This document shows, in pieces, positions 55,716 to 64,000 of a stretch of DNA of 64,000 bases (its first letter is position 1; each line of letters begins with the position of its first letter). The stretch comes from Rosenbergiella epipactidis (GTDB lineage Bacteria; Pseudomonadota; Gammaproteobacteria; Enterobacterales; Enterobacteriaceae), in NCBI RefSeq assembly GCF_018494055.1, contig NZ_JABBFQ010000002.1, positions 248,001-312,000 on the forward strand, in the 5' to 3' direction. Both the position numbers and the translations under genes were made by a program. The notes under the pieces are model-generated. The model was not told the DNA's origin. It did no database searches and saw nothing but the letters and a program-made list of their open reading frames with translations.

Positions 55716-57074
55716 TTAGAATTTTAAAGCGTTAGCGATCTCTTCTTCCGTTTCTTCTTGTTCCAGAACGGCTTGCGCTTTATTCGAAATCATCACAAAG
55801 GGTAGATAAACCAAGGTTGCCACCCCTAAATTAACCATGGCTAAGAGAAAGGCTGCCACACTGCCATTGGTATTAAAGAAGGCGCTTAAGCCTGTGGGCA
55901 TTGTCCAAGGGGCAATATTGGTCATCGGCGGGATAATGCCAAAATAGTAGGCAGCCACCGTAATACCGGCTAACAGTGGAGAGATAAAAATGAAAGGGAT
56001 GAACATGATTGGGTTCATAATAATCGGTAAGCCAAAAAGAATAGGCTCGTTGATTTGAAATAACCCTGAGGGTAACGCTAGCTTTGCCATCTGACGATGA
56101 TCAGCGCGACGTGATGCAATAAAAATCGCCAGAATTAACCCCAATGTTGCCCCAGAACCGCCTAGGAAAATATAGGAGTCCAACATTGGCTTAGCCCAAA
56201 GGTGAAACGTTTTTCCTGCTTCGAGTGCGGCCTCAACAGAACCGTATTGCTGGTAAGTGGCAACATTTTCTAACGCCCAAGGTGTCATGATTGCACTATC
56301 GAGTGCCGCTAGGGCTAATGCACCATGTACCCCAAAGAACCACAGCAGTGGGACGAGTAGGACATAAGCCCACCCCACAACTGCCCCTAATGAAGCGAGC
56401 GGAGTAGCGATCATATCCATGATGATTTGGTGGAAATTAGTCTGCCAGTAGGTTAATCCAAAAGAGATCCCCCCCATCATCGATAAAATGATCAGCCCTG
56501 GAATAACAGCAGAAAAGGAACGCGACACAGACGTCGGCACGCTCTCGGGTAACCGTATTACCCAATTACGACGCACAATAAAAGTAAACAATTCCGCCAC
56601 GACAATCCCGATAATCATTCCCGAGATAACATTCGCTCCGCCTAACCAGTTAGCGCCAACGGCGTACGCCTCTCCGACACTATAGGGCGTAACCGTCATA
56701 AAAGCCGCGACGGCCAATAACCCTGCCGCCATTGCATCAACTTTACGTTCTTCCGCTAAGGCGGCGCCAATAAAGAAAGGAGCCATTAACGACATAATAC
56801 CCAGCGTACCGTTGTAAACGTTTACGCCGATCGCCTTAAAACCTTCGAGCGTTGCAATGGTACTTGGCTCTAGGCGTATACCTAGTGAATAAAAAAAGGA
56901 ACCTTCTCCAAAACTCAGGAAGACATTATTAATTAATACAAACATTGCCCCAGCAAGGGTAAGTGGCATTAATTTAATAAAACCATTTTTAATGGCATTG
57001 ATATGGGGCTGCCTCCCTATTTTTACCGCAAAAGGTAGCAGCATCCTTTCAAGATAATTAATAACCATACTCAT
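55716..57074 (-). CDS. chbC: ChbC, PTS IIC membrane component for N,N'-diacetylchitobiose
   Basis: 452 residues from ATG 57074 (AAAGG 8 nt upstream), equal to E. coli; a GTG-led extension to 57083 is not needed. About 10 membrane helices; conserved [34 protein letters not shown] and [16 protein letters not shown] (family NEP motif). Forms the translocation channel. A 115-nt intercistronic spacer containing a hairpin separates it from chbB. Confidence 0.95.
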   Translation of the reverse strand: MSMVINYLERMLLPFAVKIGRQPHINAIKNGFIKLMPLTLAGAMFVLINNVFLSFGEGSFFYSLGIRLEPSTIATLEGFKAIGVNVYNGTLGIMSLMAPFFIGAALAEERKVDAMAAGLLAVAAFMTVTPYSVGEAYAVGANWLGGANVISGMIIGIVVAELFTFIVRRNWVIRLPESVPTSVSRSFSAVIPGLIILSMMGGISFGLTYWQTNFHQIIMDMIATPLASLGAVVGWAYVLLVPLLWFFGVHGALALAALDSAIMTPWALENVATYQQYGSVEAALEAGKTFHLWAKPMLDSYIFLGGSGATLGLILAIFIASRRADHRQMAKLALPSGLFQINEPILFGLPIIMNPIMFIPFIFISPLLAGITVAAYYFGIIPPMTNIAPWTMPTGLSAFFNTNGSVAAFLLAMVNLGVATLVYLPFVMISNKAQAVLEQEETEEEIANALKF

Positions 57075-57160
57075 AATTAACACCTTTATAAAATAAAAAA
57101 TGGAGTTTTTTATATTTGCGGTCGAACAGGATAAAGACGGTTGATGGATAATAATGACTC

Positions 57161-57193
57161 GTCACATTTTTATTCTTACAGGAATAATGTGAC
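57161..57193 (-). other. chbB-chbC intercistronic hairpin
   Basis: Arms GTCACAT / ATGTGAC (7 bp), then TATTC / GAATA (5 bp) after a 3-nt bulge, loop TTACAG. It lies right after the chbB stop codon. In E. coli the chbBC spacer is the target of decoy pairing with sRNA ChiX; no ChiX-type complement (AAGAGGAA...) is visible here. Confidence 0.5.
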
Positions 57194-57198
57194 GTTAT

Positions 57199-57516
57199 TT
57201 ATTGTGAAGACTTTTTTATCAATCCTATCGCGACTTTCAATACCCCCAACCCATCAACTTTTCCATAGAGAGTTGAATCGATGACTTCGATAGGTTTTAT
57301 GGGAAATGCCGCTTTAAATTCGGGTAGCATGTAAGAGATTTGAGGCCCTAACAAAATAACATCAGCCTGTTCGCCTTTCTCTGCCAACAGCGTTTCGGGG
57401 AAAGCTTCAATGGTAACAGGGACTTCATATTTATTGGCTTGTTCACGCATTTTGGTGACGAGGAGTGAGGTAGACATACCTGCTGAGCAAAATAGATAGA
57501 TAAATTTCTTTTCCAT
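57199..57516 (-). CDS. chbB: ChbB, PTS IIB component for N,N'-diacetylchitobiose
   Basis: 105 residues (E. coli 106). Cys10 in [18 protein letters not shown] is the phospho-cysteine. First gene of the chbBCARFG operon, transcribed leftward from the promoter in the 511-bp spacer upstream. With ChbA and ChbC it imports and phosphorylates chitobiose as GlcNAc2-6P. Confidence 0.95.
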   Translation of the reverse strand: MEKKFIYLFCSAGMSTSLLVTKMREQANKYEVPVTIEAFPETLLAEKGEQADVILLGPQISYMLPEFKAAFPIKPIEVIDSTLYGKVDGLGVLKVAIGLIKKSSQ

Positions 57517-58027
57517 AATGATGATCTCGTTTTGGGATATTTAATTATTTAAAGCCGCTGAATAGAATCGAAAAAAGTCTGTCGAGACATTATATGAGAT
57601 CAACCTAGTTCAAAATAATCAAGGATCAACAAAATCGTTTCTCCTTGACCTATCGAATATATCATCATCTTTTAAAGTAAAAATTAAAACCCATAAAAAT
57701 GGTTAACACCAGTTATTTTCGCTATAAATATTTATTTTGTTAGGTGCTTTCGCTATGTTTAAATAAATATTTAGACGATAATATAAAGATAGATTTTGTG
57801 ACGCAGAGTGTAAGATATAGCGTATTGAAGAGGACTCTCACTCATTCTTTACTGATAAAATTCCAATTATTTTTTTAAAAATTAACTTAATTCATTAAAT
57901 AAAGCGCTTATGCTAGCGCAATTAAAAACATTAAATATTTTAATATTTAAATCCGCTTCACACTCTATTACGTGCCTGAAGCGCTACAGAGTAGCGTCAG
58001 CTCACTTAACGAGAAGGAAAACGGCGT
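57517..58027. other. chb operon upstream regulatory region
   Basis: 511 AT-rich bases between pcp and chbB, both on the minus strand. E. coli has NagC, CRP and ChbR sites ahead of chbB. Here I see only suggestive elements: a CRP half-site TTTTGTGACGC near 57796, AT-rich runs resembling NagC boxes near 57713-57740, and a 9-bp inverted repeat TTAAATATT-TT-AATATTTAA at 57931-57950. A small hairpin CGCTAC-AGA-GTAGCG (57982-57996) follows the pcp stop codon. Confidence 0.4.
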
Positions 58028-58672
58028 TCAATGCGTTGTCCCCCCAACGATTCGCGCATCGAATTCGACATGTAGGGCAGTATGGATCGCAATTTCCAGG
58101 CCTCGCTTAACGGTTTCCGCCGCCATACTGGCACTACCTGAATGCTTCGCCGCTTGCTGAGGTAAGTAAGGAATATGGATAAAGCCCGCTCTCACCTCAG
58201 GTCTGTCACTTAACGCATGCAGTAAGCCATACATAACATGATTGCACACATAGGTTCCGGCAGTCTGGGAAACCGAAGCCGGGATCCCCGCTTGTTGCAG
58301 AGCGTAAACTATCGCTTTAATGGGGAGCGTACTAAACCATGCTGCCGGCCCATTCTTAACCACCGGTTTATCAATGGGTTGATACCCTTTATTGTCTGGG
58401 ATCCGCGCATCGTCAACGTTGATGGCGATACGCTCAAGGGAGATATCCGTTCGTCCCCCTGCTTGCCCGACCGCGATGACCAAAGTAGGAGAGTAGTGAG
58501 TAATCGCCGCCAATAATACTTGAAGCGACTTACCGAACACGCACGGCAGTTGCACGCAAACGATACGATCCCCTTCTTCCGTCACCCCTTCCAGACGGGA
58601 TACGACCTCCCACGAAGGATTAATCAGCTCATCACCAAAAGGCTCAAATCCGGTTAAAAGAACAGTTTTCAT
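58028..58672 (-). CDS. pcp: Pcp, pyrrolidone-carboxylate peptidase (pyroglutamyl peptidase I)
   Basis: 214 residues (family about 215). C15 peptidase: [18 protein letters not shown] at the start, the catalytic Glu in [14 protein letters not shown], Cys in [14 protein letters not shown] and His in [14 protein letters not shown]. It removes N-terminal pyroglutamate from peptides. Last gene of the pxpA-DUF969-DUF979-pcp cluster, 10 bp after the DUF979 gene. Confidence 0.95.
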   Translation of the reverse strand: MKTVLLTGFEPFGDELINPSWEVVSRLEGVTEEGDRIVCVQLPCVFGKSLQVLLAAITHYSPTLVIAVGQAGGRTDISLERIAINVDDARIPDNKGYQPIDKPVVKNGPAAWFSTLPIKAIVYALQQAGIPASVSQTAGTYVCNHVMYGLLHALSDRPEVRAGFIHIPYLPQQAAKHSGSASMAAETVKRGLEIAIHTALHVEFDARIVGGTTH

Positions 58673-58682
58673 TGATACGCCT

Positions 58683-59678
58683 CTATAAAAACATCAGGTA
58701 ATAGAGCAGCAGGATATTAATCCCTAACAAGGTGACTCCCGTTGGGATCTGCGCTTTAATCACAGCATTCCTATCGGGTAGGCCCAATAAGGCGGCCGGG
58801 ACAATATTAAAATTGGCGGCCATCGGTGTCATTAAGGTTCCGCAGTAACCTGAAAACATCCCTATCGCCGCCATCACTGCCGGATTGCCGCCCTGTTGTA
58901 ACACCAAAATAGGGATGCCTATACCCGCCGTCACGATCGGGAATGCCGCAAAAGCATTCCCCATAATCATCGTTAATAATGCCATGCCGACAACGTAGAC
59001 CACCACTGCAACCAACCGATTATCGACAGCTAGGTACTGCTCGGTTAACCAAGAAAGACTATTCCCCACGCCAGCAGAGGTAAAGAGCAAGCCAAGCATG
59101 GCCAACACTTGCGGTAAGATAAAGGCGCAGCCAACCGAATCGAGCAGACGTCGTGCTTCTTGCAGAGGTTGGGAAATCGTTTCTCCCGTTATGAACCATG
59201 CCATAACTAGCGCAATAAGCGTCCCGACCGTCATGGAGAACAGCGTAATCAAGGTGGCATGATTACCCGCACCGAATAATTGCTGTTGGATCTGTGGAAT
59301 GAAGGTAAAAAATACGACGCCGATCACCGTCACAAGGGGGATGGCCAATGCAGGAATAAACAGGCGACTCGCCAAGCGTTTTGCGCTAGCTTCTCGCTGT
59401 TGTACGGTCCGTTGAGAATAACGACCGAGCCTTAGCCCACCACAGCCAGCAAGTAAGGCCATGCCGACTACCGCAATGCCCACGCTAATATTGACTAGCC
59501 GACGGTCACCTATCAGTTGATAGGTCCAATCACCAATAAAAAACAGAAGTCCATAAATTCCCCAAAACAAGCCCGTAGTGACTCGTCGTGGATTATGTTT
59601 ATCACGCCACGACATCACGGCGATGATCAGTAATGTGGTGCCCGCTAACCAATAGAGCATCTCTTGCTTAACTATCAT
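58683..59678 (-). CDS. DUF979 membrane protein, probable pyroglutamate transport subunit
   Basis: 331 residues from ATG 59678 (AAGGGGGG just upstream), overlapping the DUF969 gene by 11 nt. About nine hydrophobic helices; conserved-looking [18 protein letters not shown] near the C-terminus. DUF979 and DUF969 always occur as neighbours in clusters with pcp and pxpA, so a role in 5-oxoproline/pyroglutamate uptake or release is inferred. No biochemical function is known to me. Confidence 0.75.
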   Translation of the reverse strand: MIVKQEMLYWLAGTTLLIIAVMSWRDKHNPRRVTTGLFWGIYGLLFFIGDWTYQLIGDRRLVNISVGIAVVGMALLAGCGGLRLGRYSQRTVQQREASAKRLASRLFIPALAIPLVTVIGVVFFTFIPQIQQQLFGAGNHATLITLFSMTVGTLIALVMAWFITGETISQPLQEARRLLDSVGCAFILPQVLAMLGLLFTSAGVGNSLSWLTEQYLAVDNRLVAVVVYVVGMALLTMIMGNAFAAFPIVTAGIGIPILVLQQGGNPAVMAAIGMFSGYCGTLMTPMAANFNIVPAALLGLPDRNAVIKAQIPTGVTLLGINILLLYYLMFL

Positions 59679-60396
59679 CTCGCCCCCCTTGATGATCACG
59701 CACTGTGTTCACCAACTCGCGGCGTAGGTGGTGATCGAGTCGTGCAAGCCGGACGCTATGAACGATCAAGGCAAAACAGGCTGTCGGAATTCCCCATAAC
59801 GCAATATGCAGGGGTTCAGTTTGGATACCTGCAGATTCAAGCATAAAGTTATGCATAAAGAGAACGGCACCAAAGGCAACAAAGATATCTTCACCGAAGA
59901 AGAGCCCGACATTATCCGTCGCCGCGGCCATCGCTTGGATCCGATAACGCACCGCGGGAGGGAGGGATCCGTAAGTTTTTTCTGCGCTACCTTCAGCCAT
60001 CGGTGCTAATAATGGACGCACCATTTGCGGATGGCCGCCTAAGCTGGTTAAGCCCAGCGCGGCGGTGAGTTCACGAACAAGCAAGTACACCATCAATAAA
60101 CGCCCGGTCGTCGCCCCTTTTATTTTAGTAATCCACCCTTGTGCAGCTTCTTTCAAGCCATGGCGCTCAAGCAGTCCAATGACGGCCAAGGGTAATAATA
60201 AAATAAAGGGTAAATTCCGTGTATTGAGGAATCCAGCGCCCATTTTATCCAAAATCGTTAGTAGCGGTATCTGCGCGGCTACGCCGGTAACAATACCGGC
60301 AACGATCACTACCAGTACTGGGTTAAAACGTAGGATAAACCCTAGCACTATTACGGCTATCCCCAACAATGGCCACAAACTGATACTTTCTGTCAT
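59668..60396 (-). CDS. DUF969 membrane protein, partner of DUF979
   Basis: 242 residues with about seven hydrophobic helices (opening ISLWPLLGIAVIVLGFILRF; VLVVIVAGIVTGVAA; LPFILLLPLAVIGLLER). Characteristic LGGHPQMVRPLLAPMAEG and ATDNVGLFFGEDIFVAFGAVLF segments. It is translated as a pair with DUF979 (11-nt overlap). Together they look like two halves of a transporter; this is an inference from clustering. Confidence 0.75.
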   Translation of the reverse strand: MTESISLWPLLGIAVIVLGFILRFNPVLVVIVAGIVTGVAAQIPLLTILDKMGAGFLNTRNLPFILLLPLAVIGLLERHGLKEAAQGWITKIKGATTGRLLMVYLLVRELTAALGLTSLGGHPQMVRPLLAPMAEGSAEKTYGSLPPAVRYRIQAMAAATDNVGLFFGEDIFVAFGAVLFMHNFMLESAGIQTEPLHIALWGIPTACFALIVHSVRLARLDHHLRRELVNTVRDHQGGRDDS

Positions 60397-60428
60397 GCCA
60401 AACGGTCCTCACTGTGATGTCGCTATCG

Positions 60429-61166
60429 TTACGCGGCTACCTGAATATTACGTGATTCAAATTCCTGCCGTAATCGGCGGGCAAAACTGAGGGCATGCTT
60501 TCCATCGCCATGCAGGCATAAAGTTTGTGCGATGACGTTAATCCGCTCCCCTGTGATCGCTTGCACCTTACCCGACTCAATCATTAGCAAACTCTGTGCC
60601 AAAGCCTGTTCTTCATCATCGATCATTGCGCCTACCTGCGTGCGGGGGACGAGCGTTCCATCGACTTGATAGCCGCGATCCGCGAAGACTTCTTGGCGAG
60701 TCGATAAACCGTAATATTCTGCTGCGCGAATAAGCTCACTCCCTGCTAATCCAACTAGCATTAACGCCGGGTCCAGCGCATAAACCGCTTTAGCAATGGC
60801 ATCGGCTAATAAGGGATCGCGAGCAGCTTGGTTATAGAGCATACCGTGCGGTTTCACGTGGTGTAATCGAGCACCTTGCGAGTGAGTGAGTGCGGCTAAC
60901 GCGCCAACTTGGTAGAGCGTTTGGCCGTAAATGATATCGGGAGGAAGAACCATTGCCGTCCGACCAAAATTCTCACGGTCTGGAAAACTAGGGTGGGCAC
61001 CCACGGCAACGTTGTTACGTATCGCTTCACGGACACTCGCCAGCATAGTTTCGGCATCCCCAGCATGAAAGCCACACGCAATATTCGCGGAGGAAACCAG
61101 CGTTAACAATTCAGCGTCGTGAGGGCTGCCTTCTCCTAAATCTGCATTCAAATCAATATGTCGCAT
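60429..61166 (-). CDS. pxpA: PxpA, 5-oxoprolinase subunit A (LamB/YcsF family)
   Basis: 245 residues. [35 protein letters not shown] at the start, [15 protein letters not shown], and [12 protein letters not shown] are the LamB/YcsF signature. With PxpB and PxpC it cleaves 5-oxoproline to glutamate using ATP; no pxpB or pxpC is present in this window. First gene of the cluster with DUF969, DUF979 and pcp; divergent from an MFS gene. Confidence 0.92.
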   Translation of the reverse strand: MRHIDLNADLGEGSPHDAELLTLVSSANIACGFHAGDAETMLASVREAIRNNVAVGAHPSFPDRENFGRTAMVLPPDIIYGQTLYQVGALAALTHSQGARLHHVKPHGMLYNQAARDPLLADAIAKAVYALDPALMLVGLAGSELIRAAEYYGLSTRQEVFADRGYQVDGTLVPRTQVGAMIDDEEQALAQSLLMIESGKVQAITGERINVIAQTLCLHGDGKHALSFARRLRQEFESRNIQVAA

Positions 61167-61334
61167 AGTATCTCCCCAGTATCTCTATTCTGAATGATTT
61201 ACCACAAATAGTGGCTCCATGCCTTAAAGAATTTCGACATAAGCTGCAAGACAGTGCGTTTTGCAGCGTGGCGAACTCTGCTAATATTCAAAGGCTCTCA
61301 CATATCTGGGAACACAATTTGTTAACACCGAAAA

Positions 61335-61346
61335 CAGTGATCACTG
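61335..61346. promoter_or_regulatory. 12-bp palindrome between pxpA and the MFS gene
   Basis: CAGTGATCACTG is a perfect palindrome about 72 bp before the MFS start codon and 169 bp before the pxpA start. Such a dyad fits a dimeric repressor or activator; the protein is unknown and no regulator gene lies beside it. Confidence 0.4.
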
Positions 61347-61417
61347 CGAGGTTTTAGCTCCCCCGCCACTGCTAGGTTATCACTCATCCTTTTGCTATAA
61401 CGCGTTCTGGGGTCACC

Positions 61418-62713
61418 ATGTCCAACACACTACAAAAACTGAGTAAACGCCGGTGGTGGTATCTAATGCCGATCATTTTTATCACCTATAGCCTCGCCTA
61501 CCTAGACCGTGCCAATTATGGTTTTGCGGCGGCCTCCGGTATTGAGCAAGACCTCAATATTTCTAAAAGCACGTCTTCGCTCATTGGCGCCCTGTTTTTC
61601 TTAGCCTACTTTTTCTTTCAGGTCCCAGGGTCGATTTATGCGGTAAAACGCAGCGTAAGGAAGTTAATTTTTATCTGTTTACTCTTGTGGGGGCTGTGCG
61701 CAACGGCGACGGGATTAGTCAGTAATATTCCCATGTTAATGGTCATCCGTTTTACCTTAGGTATTGTTGAGGCCGCCGTCATGCCTTCGATGCTGATTTA
61801 TATCAGTACCTGGTTTACTAAAGAGGAGCGTTCACGGGCCAACACTTTCTTGATACTCGGTAACCCTGTCACCGTGCTGTGGATGTCGGTGTTATCCGGC
61901 TATCTGATCCATGCTTTTGGCTGGCGTGAAATGTTTATTATTGAGAGTATCCCCGCCGTATTATGGGCAGGCATATGGTGGCTGGTGGTGCGCGATAAAC
62001 CCTCAGAGGTGAGCTGGCTGTCGCAGGACGAGAAACAGGATCTCCAGCTAGCCATGGAGAAAGAACAACAGGCGATCGCACCGGTACGCAATTATGGTGA
62101 AGCCTTGCGATCCTCTTCTGTGGTGCTGCTTTCATCGGCCCATGCATTATGGAGTATCGGTGTGTATGGTTTTATGATGTGGCTACCGTCCATCATTAAA
62201 TCCGCCTCATCGATGGATATTGTATCGGTCGGCTGGCTCTCGGCACCGCCTTATTTAGCCGCGATTTGTTTGATGTTGGTCGTCTCTTGGCTATCCGATA
62301 AAGTTCAAAACCGTAAGTTATTTATCTGGCCACTTTTAGCTGTCGCTGGCTTGGCCTTTACCGGCTCCTTTTTTATCGGTAACAGTCATTTCTGGGTATC
62401 CTATGGGTTACTTACCGTGGCAGCCGCCTGCATGTATGCGCCTTATGGGCCGTTTTTCGCGCTAATCCCAGAGTTAATGCCAAAGAATGTTTCAGGTGTA
62501 GCAATTGGTTTGATTAATAGCTTTGGTGCATTAGGTGCATTCTTAGGGGCTTATTTCGTCGGATTCTTAAACGGATTAACTGGCAGTCCTAATGCCTCTT
62601 ACTGCTTTATGGCGATAGCATTACTCACCTCGGTAATTTGTATTTATAAAGTCAAAACAACCGCTAGCTCGCCTTCGATCTCAACCAAGATTTTTACCCG
62701 TAAAGCCTTATAA
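61418..62713 (+). CDS. MFS transporter, anion:cation symporter (ACS)-like
   Basis: 431 residues, 12 hydrophobic helices with a central cytoplasmic loop (about 195-225). LDRANYGFAAASGIEQDLNIS in TM1/TM2 and the long first half with FFQVPGSIYAVKRSVRKLIF place it in the MFS ACS (anion:cation symporter) family, whose members take up organic anions such as hexuronates, tartrate or phthalate. Which anion is unknown. Divergent from pxpA, so a pyroglutamate link is possible but not shown. Confidence 0.8.
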   Translation: MSNTLQKLSKRRWWYLMPIIFITYSLAYLDRANYGFAAASGIEQDLNISKSTSSLIGALFFLAYFFFQVPGSIYAVKRSVRKLIFICLLLWGLCATATGLVSNIPMLMVIRFTLGIVEAAVMPSMLIYISTWFTKEERSRANTFLILGNPVTVLWMSVLSGYLIHAFGWREMFIIESIPAVLWAGIWWLVVRDKPSEVSWLSQDEKQDLQLAMEKEQQAIAPVRNYGEALRSSSVVLLSSAHALWSIGVYGFMMWLPSIIKSASSMDIVSVGWLSAPPYLAAICLMLVVSWLSDKVQNRKLFIWPLLAVAGLAFTGSFFIGNSHFWVSYGLLTVAAACMYAPYGPFFALIPELMPKNVSGVAIGLINSFGALGAFLGAYFVGFLNGLTGSPNASYCFMAIALLTSVICIYKVKTTASSPSISTKIFTRKAL

Positions 62714-62719
62714 CACCTC

Positions 62720-62752
62720 GTCCCCACGCGTTATTGACTGGCGTGGGGACTC
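62720..62752. terminator. terminator between MFS gene and autotransporter
   Basis: GTCCCCACGC / GCGTGGGGAC, 10-bp perfect stem with 11-nt loop, followed by TCTTTAT on the plus strand. Between two convergent genes. Confidence 0.75.
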
Positions 62753-62763
62753 TTTATAGGCTG

Positions 62764-64000
62764 CTAGAAAGTAATTTTTACGCCTCCTGTTACCGCCCAA
62801 TCATTGGTTCCTTCACGCTGCAAACGCTGTTGATATTGGGCCTGTGTCGTTAGGGCGATATGTTGAGTCAATCGTAAATCTGCACCACTCTTCACTAAAA
62901 GATGATCGCCACCTCTTCCACTATGGAAAATCGTTTTATCCCCGTCCCCGCTTATCGTCGTTTGGGCATTTTTACGCGTCGTGATCCGCCACGCCAATTC
63001 ATGCGTAAACACAACTTGTGGGGTGGAGTGGGTATTCGCTTGCCACTGATAACGCAGAGTAGGGCGAATATCCGGTGCGTTATGCGCGGCATAACTTACT
63101 TTTGCCCCATCGCTGTCCGTAAAATGCTTAATCGATAAGTGCTGATAGTCGACGGCAAGCAACGGCATTAAGCGCTGATTTTCCCATTGCCAAGCCTTTC
63201 CTAGTTCTACGCCTGCGTAAACCAGGGTCGCGTGAGGCGAGGCGACATTACCTCGTAAATCGGTGGTTACTGCGCCTTTAATTCGGGTATAACCGAGTTG
63301 AGTGGTTAACTGCCAGCCTTGATCATTCTGCCAGCGAGTCAGACCGGTAATTCCCTGCGTCGAGAAGTAGCTTCGGCTTAAGCCGTCGACGGCTTGAGGT
63401 TTCATCGATAAGTTTCCACGATGCGCAACGATACTCGCAGAAAAATGCTGAGGACTGTCGGGATCCGAGAGCCAACGCCCTCCCATTAACCAACCTTGAT
63501 ATTTTGACGTGAAATTATAGCCATAATCACTGAACCCTCCCTTAGCATGAAAGTGATCGCCACCGTCATAACCGCTAATGAAAAACTGACTCTGACTATC
63601 GTTGACGGTATCAGCAATGAGTCCTGTTAAGGTACGATTAAAATTAAGCATCATCGCGGGTAAGGAGAGGTAAGCAGGTACCTGAGGCGTTACCGCGCGA
63701 CGGACGGGTTCGGGTTGAGGGACCGGTGTCGGTTCAGGGGCCGGAGCAGGACTCGGTGCTGGTGTTGGTTCTGGTGTTGGCTCTGGTATTGGCTCTGGTG
63801 TTGGTTCGGGTACTGGCTCTGGGGTGGGTTCGGGTGCTGGCTCTGGGGTGGGTTCGGGTGCCGGCTCAACCGGAGTGCTATTTCCGTTAGCATCTAACAT
63901 GATGTTTTGCAGTCGATAATCCCAATACTGATTACCACTCCCGGCAACTTTCCGTTCGTCGCTCGAAGCGTGCCCAGGGGCGAACGCATAAAGGTCGTAG
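62764..64000 (-). CDS. autotransporter, C-terminal part (partial, continues beyond the window)
   Basis: The frame is open to the right edge: in-frame sense codons YDLYAFAPGHAS...YWDYRLQNI precede an internal ATG at 63900 that is not the start. At least 411 residues are seen: the end of the passenger, a PEPT/PEPA repeat linker (listed separately), then an autotransporter barrel starting ...LNFNRTLTGLIAD and ending DWAVTGGVKITF with C-terminal Phe. A type Va (pertactin/AIDA-like) secreted adhesin or enzyme is likely, but the passenger type cannot be told. The YAFAPGHASSDERKVAGSG region looks like the C-terminal passenger (autochaperone) zone. Confidence 0.85.
   Translation of the reverse strand, partial: YDLYAFAPGHASSDERKVAGSGNQYWDYRLQNIMLDANGNSTPVEPAPEPTPEPAPEPTPEPVPEPTPEPIPEPTPEPTPAPSPAPAPEPTPVPQPEPVRRAVTPQVPAYLSLPAMMLNFNRTLTGLIADTVNDSQSQFFISGYDGGDHFHAKGGFSDYGYNFTSKYQGWLMGGRWLSDPDSPQHFSASIVAHRGNLSMKPQAVDGLSRSYFSTQGITGLTRWQNDQGWQLTTQLGYTRIKGAVTTDLRGNVASPHATLVYAGVELGKAWQWENQRLMPLLAVDYQHLSIKHFTDSDGAKVSYAAHNAPDIRPTLRYQWQANTHSTPQVVFTHELAWRITTRKNAQTTISGDGDKTIFHSGRGGDHLLVKSGADLRLTQHIALTTQAQYQQRLQREGTNDWAVTGGVKITF
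63705..63880 (-). repeat. Pro-Glu-Pro tandem repeat linker in autotransporter
   Basis: A degenerate 12-bp repeat encoding PEPT/PEPA/PEPV/PSPA units, about 13-14 copies (63711-63876). It forms an extended proline-rich spacer between the passenger and the barrel. Copy number is prone to slip in replication. Confidence 0.8.

Noticed and set aside
57796-57820. CRP site for the chb operon (TTTTGTGACGCAGAGTGTAAG)
   Set aside because: Only the left half matches TGTGA; the right half lacks TCACA. Reported only as a hint in the regulatory-region entry.
63690-63897. low-complexity frames over the autotransporter repeat on both strands
   Set aside because: Products of the 12-bp repeat read in other frames (Gln/His- or Trp/Cys-rich), not genes.

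Overview
The window is a chromosomal segment of a gamma-proteobacterium of the order Enterobacterales. Gene content, gene order and protein sequences follow the Escherichia coli 94-96 min region closely: tamA/ytfL/ytfK/cysQ, the rpsF-priB-rpsR-rplI operon, nsrR-rnr-rlmB, purA, the nnr-tsaE-amiB-mutL-miaA-hfq-hflX-hflK-hflC superoperon, tRNA-Gly/orn/rsgA/psd/mscM, epmA/efp/epmB, groESL, fxsA, aspA, dsbD and tRNA-Phe (pheU). Several genes that E. coli has in this stretch are missing from their usual places: msrA, queG, frdABCD, dcuA/cutA/yjdC and ecnB. This suggests a streamlined enteric lineage. An Erwiniaceae-like plant- or insect-associated bacterium is my guess, but the genus cannot be fixed from the sequence alone.

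Layout. 1-6.7 kb: envelope, stress and ribosomal-protein genes (tamA partial, ytfL, ytfK, cysQ, fklB, ytfB, rplI, rpsR, priB, rpsF). 6.9-11.1 kb: a small accessory block with the lysozyme inhibitor Ivy, a putrescine importer (puuP) and putrescine aminotransferase (patA), each with a good sigma-54 promoter candidate, and a lipoprotein gene broken by an in-frame amber codon. 11.1-27 kb: conserved housekeeping genes, all on the minus strand. 27-44 kb: tRNA-Gly with nearby DnaA boxes where E. coli has datA, orn, rsgA-psd-mscM, the complete EF-P modification pair epmA/epmB with efp, a lone entericidin, yjeI, groESL with a sigma-32 promoter, fxsA, aspA and dsbD. 44.3-45.6 kb: a CitMHS-type citrate transporter interrupted by an in-frame ochre codon.

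45.8-48.1 kb is the clearest accessory element. The 3' end of pheU plus its terminator (83 bp) is repeated exactly 2.2 kb downstream. The interval is AT-rich and holds one phosphoethanolamine-transferase-like gene and no integrase. A secreted cupin protein and a glycerate kinase follow.

50.7-57.5 kb carries a physically linked chitin-oligosaccharide system: chitoporin ChiP plus the PTS/catabolic operon chbBCARFG. ChiP admits chito-oligosaccharides across the outer membrane, ChbBCA imports and phosphorylates them, ChbG deacetylates, ChbF hydrolyses and ChbR regulates. 58.0-61.2 kb is a pyroglutamate cluster: pxpA, the DUF969/DUF979 membrane pair and pcp, divergent from an MFS transporter across a perfect 12-bp palindrome. 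The window ends inside an autotransporter gene with a Pro-Glu repeat linker and a complete beta-barrel.
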